64,000 nucleotides of DNA from Pithys albifrons albifrons (taxonomy: Eukaryota; Chordata; Aves; Passeriformes; Thamnophilidae). The notes beneath the pieces are model-generated. The model searched no databases. It had not been told where the DNA came from and was given only the letters and a program-made list of their open reading frames with translations. Numbering within the stretch: position 1 is the first letter of the stretch; the number at the start of each line of letters is the position of its first letter. The stretch spans positions 67,440,992-67,504,991 of the forward strand of contig NC_092497.1 of NCBI RefSeq assembly GCF_047495875.1. The letters are read 5' to 3'. Shown piece after piece: positions 12,320-25,300 of this stretch. The translations under genes and the position numbers were made by a program.

Positions 12320-13445
12320 AATGGAATTGAAATGAATTGAATATCTAACGGCACATACAACCATCTCCTTGTCCAACTGCTCAGGCACTTTAGGGCTGAT
12401 CCCAATTTAAAACATGTTACTAAGACACTGCTCAAATACCCCTTAAACACTGACAGGCTTGGGACATCAACTACTGTAGCATTTAACTTACAATATCTGG
12501 AATGGAAAAAGTGCTGTCAGAAGTGGACTTGTGAAGAAAATTAAGAAGCTAACCCAAATGCCTTAAAACCTGAGGGTTTTAATGTTGTTTAAATGCACAA
12601 AATGGATTCCCTGTTCTTTTTGACAAAGTCACTCTTCTCCTTCCCCAAATCCCCTAAGATAACTGTTATCTCATGCCTGAGGAATGTATCTGGTGTTCTG
12701 GAAGGAAGTTATGAGAAGTATTCTTATTGGATGTTATTTACTCCCTTCTATTTATTAATCCTTTGTTCCTATTTGCACAAAGCCAAATTCCCCTTTGGTG
12801 ACCATTGGTAGCTTTGTGATCCCCCCAAAACCCTTATAAACCCTCACCTTTGAGCAATAAACTCTCTCTCATCCCTCTCCTGTGGTCCCTGTGTGGGTCT
12901 TTGTGTGCTCCCTGGGGGCCACATGGTGGAGGACAGCCAGGGGAGCACACCCCTCTAGGTAACAGGCTAAGCCCCTAGGACCTAGAGCCTCTCTCAGGTG
13001 TTGCAAACTGCCTCTCCAGGAAATCCTTTCCAGAGTTTGACCATTCTATAGGTAAAAAATTGCTTCCTAGTATGCAGTTTGAACCTTTCCTGGCACCATT
13101 GGAACCATCTTCATGCATGCTATCACTGGATCCCAGAATGATGAGATCAGCAACTCCATCTTCAGTTCTCCATCCCAGGAATCTGCACAAAACAACATCA
13201 CCCCTCAGCTTCTTTTGGTCCAGACCGGACAAGCCCAAATTCCTTAGCTGTTCCTCACAGCATATGCTTTACATCCTTTTCACCAGCTTTGTTGCCCTCC
13301 CCAGGATACATTAAAAGACCTTAAAATCCTTCTTAAATTGTGAGACCAAGAGCTGCTCTAATCTATCCGTATCCCTCTGCAAGGGCTCTACTCCCTCAAG
13401 AGTCTACATAACCTCTCAGTTTAGTGTCATCAGCAAACTTGCTTT
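12320..13445 (-). pseudogene. Old CR1 LINE fragment, split by an LTR
   Basis: Two parts on the minus strand belong together: about 13006-13445 and about 12320-12474. Read as reverse complement, they carry degraded versions of the CR1 RT-to-3'UTR landmarks. Examples are AGTTTGCTGATGACACTAAA at the 13445 end and the region that would encode the W..LP and TLE.FK blocks near the 12474 junction. The interruption is the LTR at 12475-13005. Divergence is clearly greater than in the copy at 9887-10886. Confidence 0.7.
12475..13005 (+). mobile_element. Solo LTR inserted in an old CR1
   Basis: The unit has TG...CA ends (TGTAGC at the left, GTTGCA at the right). It holds a TATAAA box near 12836 and an AATAAA polyadenylation signal near 12859, in the U3-R-U5 order expected of a plus-strand LTR. 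It breaks the CR1 reading between AACTAC at 12469-12474 and AACTGC at 13006-13011. Those hexamers look like a target-site duplication with one mismatch. The 23-base spacing from TATA to poly(A) signal is short and resembles gammaretrovirus-type (ERV1) LTRs, but that assignment is inference. Confidence 0.75.
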
Positions 13446-16400
13446 CTTTCATACTGTGTAAGGATCCGAACCAGTAACAGTATTCTACCTATACAATCAA
13501 TATTTCAGTTACATCAACAATAAATTATTTGTTTTATATAAAAAATGTTATCTTTTCACCCTTAACAATATTTTGTCACCTTAGCATACAGGCAAAAAGA
13601 CTGCATAGTCACATGTAGCAGCCTTTGGATAGTGGGGTATCCTCTACGCAGATAAATACCTCTAACAGGTTTTTACAGACATGTTCACAAATATTTTCAG
13701 AGGTAAATAACCTTACAAACTTTTGTAGACTTTGCTAGAAATTTAAGCAATACCAAACCATGCCCTTGTCAAACATCACTCTGTCTTCCAGTGACAGAAG
13801 CAATAGCATATCTTGAGTAAAACCTGCATAGCTTAAAAAAAGCAACATGGACAAAACAATATATTTTGTCCAAGCTTCACCTAGGATATGACTGAACAGT
13901 TTTAGCTGAAACTTTAACATTCAAATCAAGGCAAATAGCTTTGCATAAAAACTGTCAGCTTGAATGTTTAAATTTGGTAAATAAAAAGTGACTGAAATAA
14001 AGGTTTTATAAGACAAAAGACAGTAATCCTCAGGTAGGAAAATCTATATTTAATTACATGTAAAACATGTAAGGAAACAATTCTAAAAATAAAATATGAT
14101 TAATGTTATTTTAGCTGATAGGCTATACATGTTCTATTTTGTAAATTATCATACATATCAATATATTTAACTAACAAATTGTACAGCTCTCATTGAAGTA
14201 CTTCATATTATTTCAAATTGTGAGTCATGTTTACACTATCATCTTATTAAATTGAGAAGACAAGTTCAGAATGAAGTGTTCAGTTCTAGATCGAGGAGAT
14301 CAGGGAAGGGGACTGACATGTCTTCACAAAGTTCTTCTGAGATAAATTTAGTGTGAACAGATAGAGATCTACCTGAATTACTATCATGCCCCACTACCAC
14401 CCCCACCCACCTCACACACATTCCACACTCCCCCACATTACCCCAGAATCCAGTCATAAATATTACCTGACTTAACATATATAGAAAATTCCTCAATAAT
14501 TCTTTTAAGATGTGTGTATCATATGAAATACAAATGCATGTTAGCCTTCTAATGATGCTAGTCTGTACAATATGACAAAAAACACCTGAACTGCTAAGAG
14601 ATTAAGGTGGATCCTCCAAAAACAGCCTGAACTACTATTTCAAGAAGTAATTTTCAAAAGTATTTTGTCCTTTTTAAATACAAAAGTTTGCAAATGAAAA
14701 TGAATGTGGACTACTTGTTTTCTGTATTACTGACAGCCCTGCACAAAAGACAGCTTCATTTTCATGACCTTAACATAGAATTGGGAAAGTATCTCCCTTG
14801 GTTTCCGTATATTTCTCATATAACATTGGGGAATTTAGTTACTCTTTCTGCACTTAAATTTCACATTTGCAAAAAGAGCAGAGTAGTTTCATTCCACAGG
14901 ACTTATGAAAATGGAAGATCTCAGAGTACTACATAAATACCTGTATGTTAGAAGATATTATCATATTCACATGTGATCATTTAGATTTGCCTCATTTATT
15001 TAGTAGCTTGTATGTCTGTTGTACACACAGTAGAGTTACTATTATCTATCAGCAAATTCTGTATTTATGAATATGAAAATCTACTTAAAATTGTATTGAA
15101 AGAGAAAAGGGACCAAAAATCCTAGTGTTGTGAAATTTCTAATTCTGCTTTGCAAAGTTGTTTGCATAGCAAGATTGCTTAACTCATGAAACAGCATGAA
15201 GTGATGGAGTTGCTTTGTTCTGGTATGCACTGTGTAGCAATTGTAGAAACAAGTGTACCATGTATTAGAAGTCCTAAATTAAGGTAAGCCAGACACTTCA
15301 ATAGGATGAAATGGTAAAGATCCAAGATTTTGCAGAGTTAAAGCCAAGATTTTGCAAGTTTGACAAGTCATGTCATTGACCAAAGAAAAGGCATAAGTCT
15401 AACAGTGATGAAGATGCTTCCATACCACCCAAGGGATGAAGTCAGGAGACCACTACCCAAATTTCAAACCAAAAGGAAGCTCTGCCCATGATTTCACCCA
15501 GTCATTAATATGGAAATTAGAAGGTTTAACTATGAACTCAAGACTATAAATGGCTTATTTTACACAAACAAGTCAGGCAAGTGTTTGACCAGTATGAACT
15601 GGCTTGCCTCCAATGTTGTCAATAAATACATTTGCTGATAACAGAATTCAAATTCTCTTTTAGCTGTTCTTTTGTAGTGTATTGTTTTATCATCTATCTT
15701 TGTAGGTGTTCTGGTTTCCAACCCTTTTAAGAATATGTTATTTACATAAACATGCTACTACTCAGAAGATATTTTTAAAGGTATGTAAAATGCTGTCAAG
15801 ACCTAATTTTAATATATTAACAGCCTTAGTTTAAGTATCACAATTTTCCCCACGCTTAAGGAAATCAATTCTCTGTTTTATCTATATGTAACTTTAAAAC
15901 TTTTTATTTATGCAGACAATACTATGTAAAATACAGCTCAAAAACTTATAAAAAAACTATTGCCATGCTCATTACCTGCCTATACAAAGGGCTAAAAAAT
16001 AGAAAGTAAGTTTTTTCTTGTCCTTATTATTTGAGTCAATCCAGAGAAATGTCATCAGTGCATACATGTTTTCTTTTTCCCTATGTCTAAGGTAACTGTC
16101 AATTCAATATGTCTCCAGAGCCTGCTATCTTCCCACATATAAATGGAACAATTATAAGAGATTATAAGATTAAGAGACAAATCATAACCAATTATACCTT
16201 GTCAAATTTTGTCATCACACAGGACGTCAGGAAAGCTACAAAATGTTAACCTTCACCTTCAGTATGCATTAAAATCAGGGACAATCAGTTGATAATTAAA
16301 TAAGCACTCACTGTGGAAAGAATTTAAGACCTCATCCAATAAGGGTACTAAAAGCTTCTGAAAATCTAATTCTGATGTTATTCAGATGCAAAGTGTTAAC

Positions 16401-16555
16401 CTCTCTTAGAGATGAAAACTGAAACCCTGGAGCAAGGGTCAAGATAAGCAGGTTCCGTTTCTGGCTTAATAGCAGACTCCAAGTGTCAAATGCTCACTTT
16501 GCTGTGACCTGGTTCCCAAATGTAGAATGAATAGGACAATGTTTCTTTCCCTTGC
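13446..16555. other. AT-rich unique sequence
   Basis: No coding region or identifiable repeat was recognised. A C-rich patch lies at 14388-14452 (many CCCAC and CCACC words), and a 13-base word CCAAGATTTTGCA is repeated near 15320 and 15343. Confidence 0.55.
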
Positions 16556-16559
16556 CTTG

Positions 16560-17400
16560 TGTAAAAGGGAGGGTTCAGAAGTATGCCAGAAGTGAGACTA
16601 AACACCACTGAGAGCTTAACAAAACAGTATCTTTATTACCAGAAGGGGCCAAGTAAACAGGAACCCGAGCAAGAGAGAGAGAGAGGAGGGAACATAAGTC
16701 CTACATGAAAATACCTCCACTCATCCAGGGGTTACTCACAAAATTGTCTTACCGATCCAGAACACTTAAGACTCCCCATAGGCAGAGGCAGCATTCTCTA
16801 GGCATTGACTGGCTTACAGGAACAGTGGGCATCGCCACTAGAAGCAACATTGTCCTTCATATGAAGCAAGCAGCACAAGAGTACAAGCCATCTGCCCTTT
16901 ATTCAGTCTGCCAAATGATGTCCACCTGTGCAGGTGTGGCCAGGACCACCCAGCCAGAGACCCCTTGCTCCACCCTCCTGTTATGTAAGTGGTACGTCTT
17001 CTGCACATGCATGTGGGCATTGGAATTTATCCACGCATGTGTGTTATCATCCAAAGGGTCTTAATCAAATAGGTCTGGGGGCTTACTTCATCTCCCTCAT
17101 CATCACCTTCTCCTTCAAATGTCCTCTAAAGGCTGTTAGCCAATAAGGGAAACCCAATTAATTTTAGTTTATACACAGCTTTGTCTTTAAGGACAAAAAC
17201 TTCCCTTATCACCGTCTGTTCCCTATAACTTGGCAGGAAAGGAGTAAACTTTCCACAGATGACTGGCCAAAACACAGGCCAAAAATATCTTCTTAATCCC
17301 AGATATACCTTGTATGTTACTGGGACAAAGATGGCCTAGAAAGAGACCAAGACAAAAGTATTTTAGTGTCAGGGTATTTTAAGCTGCTGTAACATGAACA
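16560..17400 (-). mobile_element. Probable LTR
   Basis: On the minus strand an AATAAAG polyadenylation signal (plus-strand CTTTATT at 16631-16637) is followed 70 bases later by a TTTTACA end at 16560. Upstream lies a block with much higher GC than its surroundings, including an (AG)n tract at about 16673-16686. The arrangement resembles an LTR U3-R-U5. I could not find a matching second copy in the window, nor a clean target-site duplication, and the 5' boundary near 17400 is a guess. The open frames 16705-17064 and 16928-17146 fall inside it and have no known protein motif. Confidence 0.45.
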
Positions 17401-18094
17401 GCAATAATCCTTAATTCTACATCCTTCATTTTTCTGGGTTTTATTTGTTGTCATTCAGATTATGAGTGTTAAACTAAATTGATTAATATACATAGATTTT
17501 ATTTTTAATCTGAAGTAATCTTTTGCATTAACTCTAACACTTTGATCTCTAGATATACTTGTGAAATATTAACTTAACATGCTCACTGTTTATCTGAATT
17601 TCTGTTTTTGAGAGGATATAAATATCTTCAACAATTTAGCCATCCTACTCTATTTTTTCTGTGAAACTTTTTCACCACATGCTGTTTAATATTTGGGAAC
17701 TATTTGAAAGGTCCTTAATATATATATCAATTAAAGATGAATCTAGGGTGCACTTAGCTGAAACCTATAACAATATGAAATGTCTCCCCATTCAAGCCTA
17801 AATTTTTTATAATTTCAGTTATGTTTCATATTTTTTCCTCAAGAAAGTAATCCTGACATCCAGAATAAAGAGAGGTCCATATGTTATAGTAAGGAGGTGT
17901 CTCTAAATAAATTAACTGTATTTCTTTTTCAAAGGGTAAATAGCATAACTTTAATCTCGTCTGAATCTCTGAAAAGTACCAAAGACTAGCTGACAGGTTC
18001 TCATGGATGTGCTGTTCTTGCGTAAATGTCAAGCCTCTGTATATACACTCTTTTGCTGTTGTATTTATTTTTTTACTGTCAAAAAACATAGAAA
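17401..18094. other. AT-rich sequence with no recognised feature
   Basis: No gene, RNA or repeat could be supported here. Confidence 0.5.
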
Positions 18095-18420
18095 ATTCTT
18101 TAATCTTTTAGACTCTTGGGTGTCTTCTAATCCAAGCCCTCTGTGCAAAGCACATGCGATTAAAGCATATTGCTCTGGCACAAAACAGATCTTGGACCTG
18201 CTTCTATAGTGAGGCAACTTTGAGTTGGCTGGTATGCATCAGCGATGGCAGAGTGAGACTGTGCTCATCAGTTTCCTTCTCAGACTGTTCAATACTCCTC
18301 AGTCTGCCCACGTCCTGTCGCAGCTCAGCCACTAAGCAAAACAAATCCATCTGGTCATACCTCTCACAGGCTTGCTTGCAACTACTCTCCATCCTTAGAT
18401 CACACTGGTTAGGATTAACT
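18095..18420 (-). pseudogene. CR1 LINE ORF1 fragment
   Basis: Minus-strand frame 18392-18204 reads CERYDQMDLFCLVAELRQDV, then GRLRSIEQSEKETD and LPSL. It closely follows the CR1 ORF1 N-terminal coiled-coil block (CERC.QVE.L..LVAELREEVERLRSI). The same segment recurs in the opposite orientation at 21755-21940. Only this part of ORF1 is preserved. Confidence 0.75.
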
Positions 18421-18489
18421 CTATTACATCAATGTCTATCTCATACTGTGGTTCCCAAAGCCTCTCAGATGTGATCTCACAGTATGAAC

Positions 18490-18870
18490 AGAAGTGCAGA
18501 AACACTTTCCTTTATCTGCTGGCTACACCTTTGCTAATGCAGTTCAGGATATGAGAGTAATTTGCCTCGGTTTACTGCTGCCTTGGGGTCAGCCTAGTGA
18601 CCCCAGAGCTCTAAGCCATTGCTGCAGAGATGCTCTCCAGCTGGTCAGCCTCAGCCACTACTGTTGCCTCCCAGTTGCAGGACTTCACATTCACTCTCAT
18701 GGGGTTGTTGTCAGATAATTTGTCTCAGTGGAGAAACCCTCACTTCTACCAATTGGATCTGTTCATGAATATTTTGTCTTCTGCAAGCATGATGAGAGTG
18801 AAATCTGCACTATTATTCAGGATATTAATGAAGAACATTAAACATTATTGATCTTGTTATTTTTCCCTGA
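18490..18870 (-). pseudogene. CR1 LINE ORF2 reverse-transcriptase fragment (old)
   Basis: The reverse complement shows decayed CR1 landmarks in order. First is a TTCATTAATATCCTGAATAAT block (the FINDLDD region), then GCTTGCAGAAGACA (mutated A-D-D region). These are followed by GTGAAGTCCTGCAACTGGG (the KC.VLHLG region) and ACCAGCTGGAGAGCATCTCTG (the LESS region). Many substitutions and small gaps break the frame. Its order relative to the ORF1 fragment at 18095-18420 is not that of one intact CR1, so two insertions or a rearrangement are implied. Confidence 0.65.
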
Positions 18871-21540
18871 GAGAAACTACAGATTTCTGGTCACTGGCTG
18901 GGTTTTGTATTACTGACCACAACAGTAGACCAGTAGTACAGGTTGTTTTCAATGCACATTCTGGACTGCTTATCTGGTTCATGTATTATCAACCTGGCAA
19001 CAAAGATACTATGAAAGCTGCATCAAATGACTTTTGGAAGTCTGCTGTCTTCTCATTAAAGCTATCACATTGGATTAGCATGATTTGTACAGACTTGGAT
19101 TTTCCTAAACTTTTAAAATAATGAGTCTATGATCTAGAGCAACCTCTGTTCTACATTTCATACAGCAGCTGTTAAAATATAAGATACTACTTACCTGTCA
19201 TATATAATAGTTCTAAATTAATTATTTCAATTTGAAATAGGAAATAAATAACACTGCTTTAAGTGACTAAGACTTCTAAGGGATATGTACACCACTCAAA
19301 TTTCCCATTACAATGTTGAGGTTTGCTTTTTTCCATCCCTGTGTTTGCTAACTCTGATAATTTCATATCATTTTCTCACACTTCAGAAATATTGGTCATT
19401 TGATGTGCCATGTAAAGACACCCCTTGAATGAGAAGCAATTTCTCTGTTTGTAAAGTGTAAAACAAATATGAATAACTGAATATTTTTAACACATCAACT
19501 GCCTCTGCCTCTCCCCTTTTTTTGTGAAATTTGTTGACAAAATATTCTTCCTTCTTCAAATGGATATTTTTTTTAACATAGCACATTCTATAAAACACAG
19601 CAGAGTGCTAAGCACTATTGAATGGAAGTCTGAAATAGCTTGCATGCCACTAGTTTAGACATCTTCGATGATCTTAAGATGGGAAGATGGGCTTGTGTGA
19701 CATAGGATTTTATCATCATACAGTAAGTAGAATGGATGAAATATTGAGTAAAATTTAGCATGTTGATACAGAAGTACTGGTGCTAATTTCACCTTGCATG
19801 CAACCAAAGAAACAGGTATCATCCAATAAATGTCCAGATTGCTTCTGCTTAATATCCATGTATCTATGATGGAGAACTTTTATTCTGCTTGAGAATTAGA
19901 GCAACTTTTGATTTCTTTGCCTAACTTCATAATATTGAAATATCAAGTAAATAACCATAAAAAAATTCTTACTGTTTTTACTTCTAAGGGCTGATTTGTG
20001 CTACAAAACAGAACAAAATTAATTCTTTCTAATACTTCATTTAAAAAAAAATAAACCACCACCAAAACTTCATTCATAAGCAATTGAAAAATATTAACAA
20101 AAACTAATAAGTTAACAATTGAAAAATCTTCACATATCTATCAAGTCTACCAGTCTTCAGGATACCTAGGTAATAGTCAGAAGGTAATTATCCTGAGATC
20201 TTTCCCCCTCTAGGTATTTATATCATTTCAAATTGGCTGTTGGAAAAGATATACATAAATCATATAGGACCTTGTTTATTACTTGTTTCCCCTGATCAGC
20301 AATTGGATAATGGCAAAGAAAACAACTGCCTTCCTCAAAGTCTCATGTCTTTTTTAGTTTAAAACCTTGCTAGGCTTCATCTGTTTCAGTATCCACTAAC
20401 GAACTACTTTTATGCTACAGTTTTTTTGATTTCAAAGAGTAATGGAGATTTGGAGAAAATAACCTGTCTATATTAATATAGGAGTTTCCTAAATGCTGCT
20501 ATCAATCACCAAATTGCTGAAGGAATGCTCTGACTATTACAGAAAATTTTCATCCACATGTTAAAACACTCATAGAATATAAAATTCCTAGCTGAAAGAA
20601 CAGAAAAATAACTTCTGACATAAATATTACTTTCAGTTCTATGAAGACACTACAGTGTGTTAGAAAATGTTTTTTAATTTATATTTATTGATAGAAATAA
20701 GCAAACTCTGCAAATTTCATCTGAAATGAACCTCCAAATGTGCAAGACTTCACTTACTCGGAGTTGAGGCTGATCAGTTCTTTCACAGCTGGTGCCAACA
20801 TTCTGTCAGTCAAATTCTTAACTGGATTTTAAAGGGCAAGCAAAGCAGTTGCTTTTTACTCCCACCTGGAATGAAACACTGTATCAGTTACTTCTTTTTC
20901 CCACTGTCTTCCAAATGCAAAAAGACATTATCTTTGCCTGTCACATTACGGATGCATCAGAATACTTATACAAAGTATAAGAATGGAAGTAAAAACTATT
21001 AAACAGTCTGAATTTGGAAAAAAGTACTCTAAGATCAAAACGAGAATGAATCTTTGCTATTTAGTTATCTACATTAAATTACTTTGCCCACAAACACTTC
21101 TATTTGTTACTACTAGATGTTCTAACTTTAATTTCTTCAACATCAATATTTAAATGTTGAAATATGCACATTATGTATGTAAATATATATATGAATAAAT
21201 ATATACTAAATAAGTTATCACTTAGAACATTTATTTATACATATATTGTAATTTGTTTCATTTTCCTCTTAGAGTACTATTTCTTTTTTTTCCAAATTTC
21301 TTCTCCTTATTATGGACTATAGTCTTCAAAACAAAAAGTTAATGCAAAAATCTCTCAATTTTAAATTGCTCTTCCAACTTTGAAAGGAAATGCAGATAAT
21401 AAGAAATCCCAACTGAATAAAAGAGGGACCAATAGATAATCTACAAAAATTGTGAAAAGAAAGATTCTGAAAACCATAGAGCAATCAGTTTCACTTTAGT
21501 TCCTGGGAAAAATTGTAAGGTATGTCCTCATGAAATCTAT
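18871..21540. other. AT-rich unique sequence
   Basis: No gene or identifiable repeat was recognised. The stretch contains only short homopolymer runs and AT-rich tracts such as 21176-21245. Confidence 0.55.
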
Positions 21541-21729
21541 TTGCAGGCAAAAGAAGGGCAAGTAATGGCAGCATGGCTCTGGGAAGATGAGTGGCAGCAG
21601 GTGGCTGCATGGCAATGACTCAACAAAAAACAGTGTCCTCTGCTTCTCCTGAGCTTCTAGCACCTGGTAAAACCCATGCAGTCACACAAAAAGGTTTGCT
21701 GTCCAAGCATACAACCAATCATATTTCTT

Positions 21730-22335
21730 GCTATGTGAAGGGAACTTCCTGGAAGTAGAGTAGTTGCAAGCAAGCCTGTGATTAACTTCACTACTTAGTG
21801 GCTGAGGTACAGGAGGATATGGGCAAACTGAGGAATACTGAATAGTCTGTGAATGAAACTGATGAGCACAGTCTCACTCTGCCATCTCTGATGCATGCCA
21901 GCCAACTCAAAGTTGCCATTGTGAAGGCAGGTCCAGGATCTATTTTATGCTAAGAAGAAGGCAGTGTTAAAACTAATAAGGAGGGATAGAAGAAGGCTAC
22001 TGTATGGTGCCATAAGAAAATCCCCTCCTTTCCCTCTGTAATACATCCTTACAGAAAAGATATGAGGTCCTGAATATAGCGGACAAACCAGACAGTGAGA
22101 TAGAGAAGGGACTTATGCAAGCAGTCTCAACAAGGTCAGAAAGACCAACACCTCATAAAAAACCCCTTGCAATAAGACCACTGTTAAGAATGAGTTACGG
22201 TCATTGGTTATGCCCTCCAGTACAGAATGAAAGAACCTATTTGCACACCAGACCTCTTCTAGAGGATATGTAAAAGGCATTTGGATAATGTCCTTGGTAA
22301 CATGATTTAACTTTTGTTAAGGTCGTTTGACTAAG
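21730..22335 (+). pseudogene. CR1 LINE ORF1 fragment
   Basis: Positions 21755-21940 are the inverted counterpart of 18195-18400 (shared words such as GATGAGCACAGTCTCACTCTGCCATC). Further on, near 22200-22260, the plus strand reads VIGYALQYRMKEPICTPD. This is a decayed form of the CR1 ORF1 esterase start (VVGDSMLRGTEAPICRPD), with the GDS nucleophile block lost. The fragment thus covers the coiled-coil and the start of the esterase-like domain and is non-functional. Confidence 0.7.
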
Positions 22336-22339
22336 ATAC

Positions 22340-22364
22340 TTCTATTCTATTCTATTCTATTCTC
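22340..22364 (+). repeat. (TTCTA)n pentanucleotide microsatellite
   Basis: About five perfect copies of TTCTA lie at the end of the CR1 fragment. Confidence 0.9.
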
Positions 22365-25300
22365 ATGTCAACACGGGTTTACCAAACTCTGCTTTACAAA
22401 ACAGATTGCTTCCCATTATAACAATAAATTTGATGGATAAAATGAGAGCTGTAAAATCTACATATTTTCTCAAGTATTAAAGAAAAAATAAAAGAAGTTA
22501 ATATATGAACTATATAAAAACCTGTATTTTTTCAATATCTTTACAGAATGTATATACTGAGATTTACAGCTTTCATGGAAGTATTTATAGGAAGGGATAG
22601 AGACATGTATGAAGAAAAGTATGTGAAGAAAAACACAGTCTCACTACATTTGTATAACATTTATATTATTATGTCTTGTGACCATTTTAAAAGAACACCA
22701 AACAAACATGAAAACAAATTATAATCATATTACAGGTCTTAGCTGTATTCATAATGAATGGATTTCTACAGCAGGCATAATGTTTCACAAAACTCACTGC
22801 TTTAAAACAACATTATTGAGAGCTCACATGCTATAGTAGCACTATGGACGTAACAGCAATGTTCAGGAAATCACAGGTGGCTTATAAAATTTTCAAATTT
22901 TTTTCCATCAACATTTCTTGCTGTGCAGGATATACAGGTTATGAATCAATTACATATTATAAAAGGTGAGACAAAAGAACAATTAATAGTATATGGTTAG
23001 TTGGGGAGGTGCTGTACATCTGACAAATTTAAGACCTTTCATTTATAGTGTAAACATCAAGGAGAAATAAACCATGATAGATACTAATGTTATTTTATGT
23101 ATTAATGGTATTGAAGACAAATTCCACATGTTTCTTTCACCAGAAAATAATTGTATTCTAAACTCTAAAAAAATGCAGTAACACTTTTCCTGTCCTCTAG
23201 TTGTTCAAATAATTCATTAATTATAAATAATTGAAATACTCCTATAAAGTAATATGATGTATTTCCTAACATCTGAAATCTCCTCTTACTATGTTCTAAT
23301 TCTAATGTAAAGAATCAAATTCATCATTTTAGACACAGGAATTTAGTATAATAAAAAAAAAAGCAAAGTCTATAATTCATAAGCACTGAAGTTTCAGACT
23401 AACAATACTGGCAAACTCTCAGAAGCCATTTTTTGGTCGCTCCTTCAGTTCATGCTTTAGTGGATGTTATTCATACATAAATCCTTTTAAGAACAGAAAA
23501 ATTTAATTCTATGTGCCTACAGATTTGACCACATATAGCTATCTATTATAGAACTGACGTAGAATTTTTTCAAACTCTTGTAATATTTTTAAATTTCAAA
23601 ACATTTATTCATAGAGGGCATTCCAAAATTGTCTGAAGACTGTCATAAACCCAACAACCTTTCCAAAAGCAAAATACAGGCAAATCTAAGCATAAAATAA
23701 AATTTTAAAAAGTCATTTAGACTTATTAAAATATGTTTAGACTGCAAAGATAAAGAAGTGGAATGTGGAAGAGAGAATTAAATCTCTACAAAGTGTTTTA
23801 ATGAGAAATTCTCTTTGGTTTTTTTTTTTATGTCTTCGTAAATGATATCTTGCAACCAAATAATATTTTCTTGCCAGCAATTATTCTAATGGTAAATTTT
23901 CAAACAGCTCTAGTCTTGAATTATCCATGGCAGAGGAGCACAGAAGACCTATGACAATTAACTAATCACTGAATCATCAGCAGAATTTAAGAGGTAGAAA
24001 TCTCCTATTTGTAACTGCTAACTTGAAACTGGAAAACACACTTTGACTGTTGTAGGGGAAAAAACTGGGTGCACATTTTCAATCCCAGTGAAATAAGTGC
24101 CTCTTTCTCTCAGAATATCTTTTCCTTGTTAAATTTTTATACTTTCTTTCAATGTACTTGATCTTTTCCTGTGCTTTTTCCTAGCTTTTCTCCTCTTCTT
24201 CTTTCTCAGAACATAGTTTTCCTTTCCCTTATTTACAACTCCACAGTTTTCAGTCTCAGCAAATCTATGACTATTTTCAGCACATTCTTGCCAATCAGCC
24301 CAGCAGTTGGTTTTTTGGTTTTCTAATATGGATGCAGTTGATACAAAGTTATTTTTGCCTGTATTTTCCACTTGCTATCAGTTAGAAACAGAAGGAAACA
24401 TCACTCTGGCTCCTGAAAGAAAGCAACAGATAAGCATGATACTTCGGGCTGTATGCTACTTCTGTTAGTCACTAAAGGAGCACAGTTATTATTGTCTCTC
24501 TCTTACGTATGCTGAAATTGCCTGCCAGGAGGACTAAAATGCTTACATTTTCTCAGAAAATGGACCTAGAAAGCCAGATGCCAATACATAGTTGACAGTG
24601 TTAGAAAAGGCTAAAGTTTCAACATCTACATATATGCTTCTAGCCACAATGTTTTCAATTCAGACCTATGACATTGCTGCACAAAGACACAAGCTAGACA
24701 TTAAAAGAATGCTTATCAGAAGTAATAACTCTTATTAGATCAGTTGATAGAAAGAAATTACAAGATGCAAGCACAAAAGTCCTTAATTTAAAACAATATA
24801 TGGAAGTTTTCAGTTATGCTAGATTCTACATGGGATATAATAACTTGTTTGAAAATTGCTGTTTAAAATCACAAGACATAACAGGAAATCCTGTCTCAGA
24901 CATCATATGAACAGTACCCCAGTGGTTGCTCTCAGCTAAGGAATGTTTGTGTGATACTCGTGACATCTTGAGAAAGGTAAAATACTACTCAAGTTCTTCT
25001 TAAGAGTGTAAAATTGGATTAAAAAGAAAATTATTTATAAAAATGTCTTGATATTCTTTTTGCTCCCATAAACAACACAGAGTTCAGTTAGCTTTTTCCT
25101 GTTTCTGCAAACAGAAAGAGTGGCTATGTGTGATGTTGACAGCTCCCCTTAAAAAAAAATGAAATCCTTTTTCTATAAACCTTCACTGACATATGTGGGA
25201 TATGACTGTACATATTACAGTCAGTATATTTTAACAAATCATGCACATTTATGGTTACATAAGCCTTTCTAACTCTTGAAATTTCTTTTACTCTTCATCT

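Noticed and set aside
16705..17064. 119-residue plus-strand frame
   Set aside because: It lies in the probable LTR on the opposite strand, has no domain signature and ends in low-information sequence.
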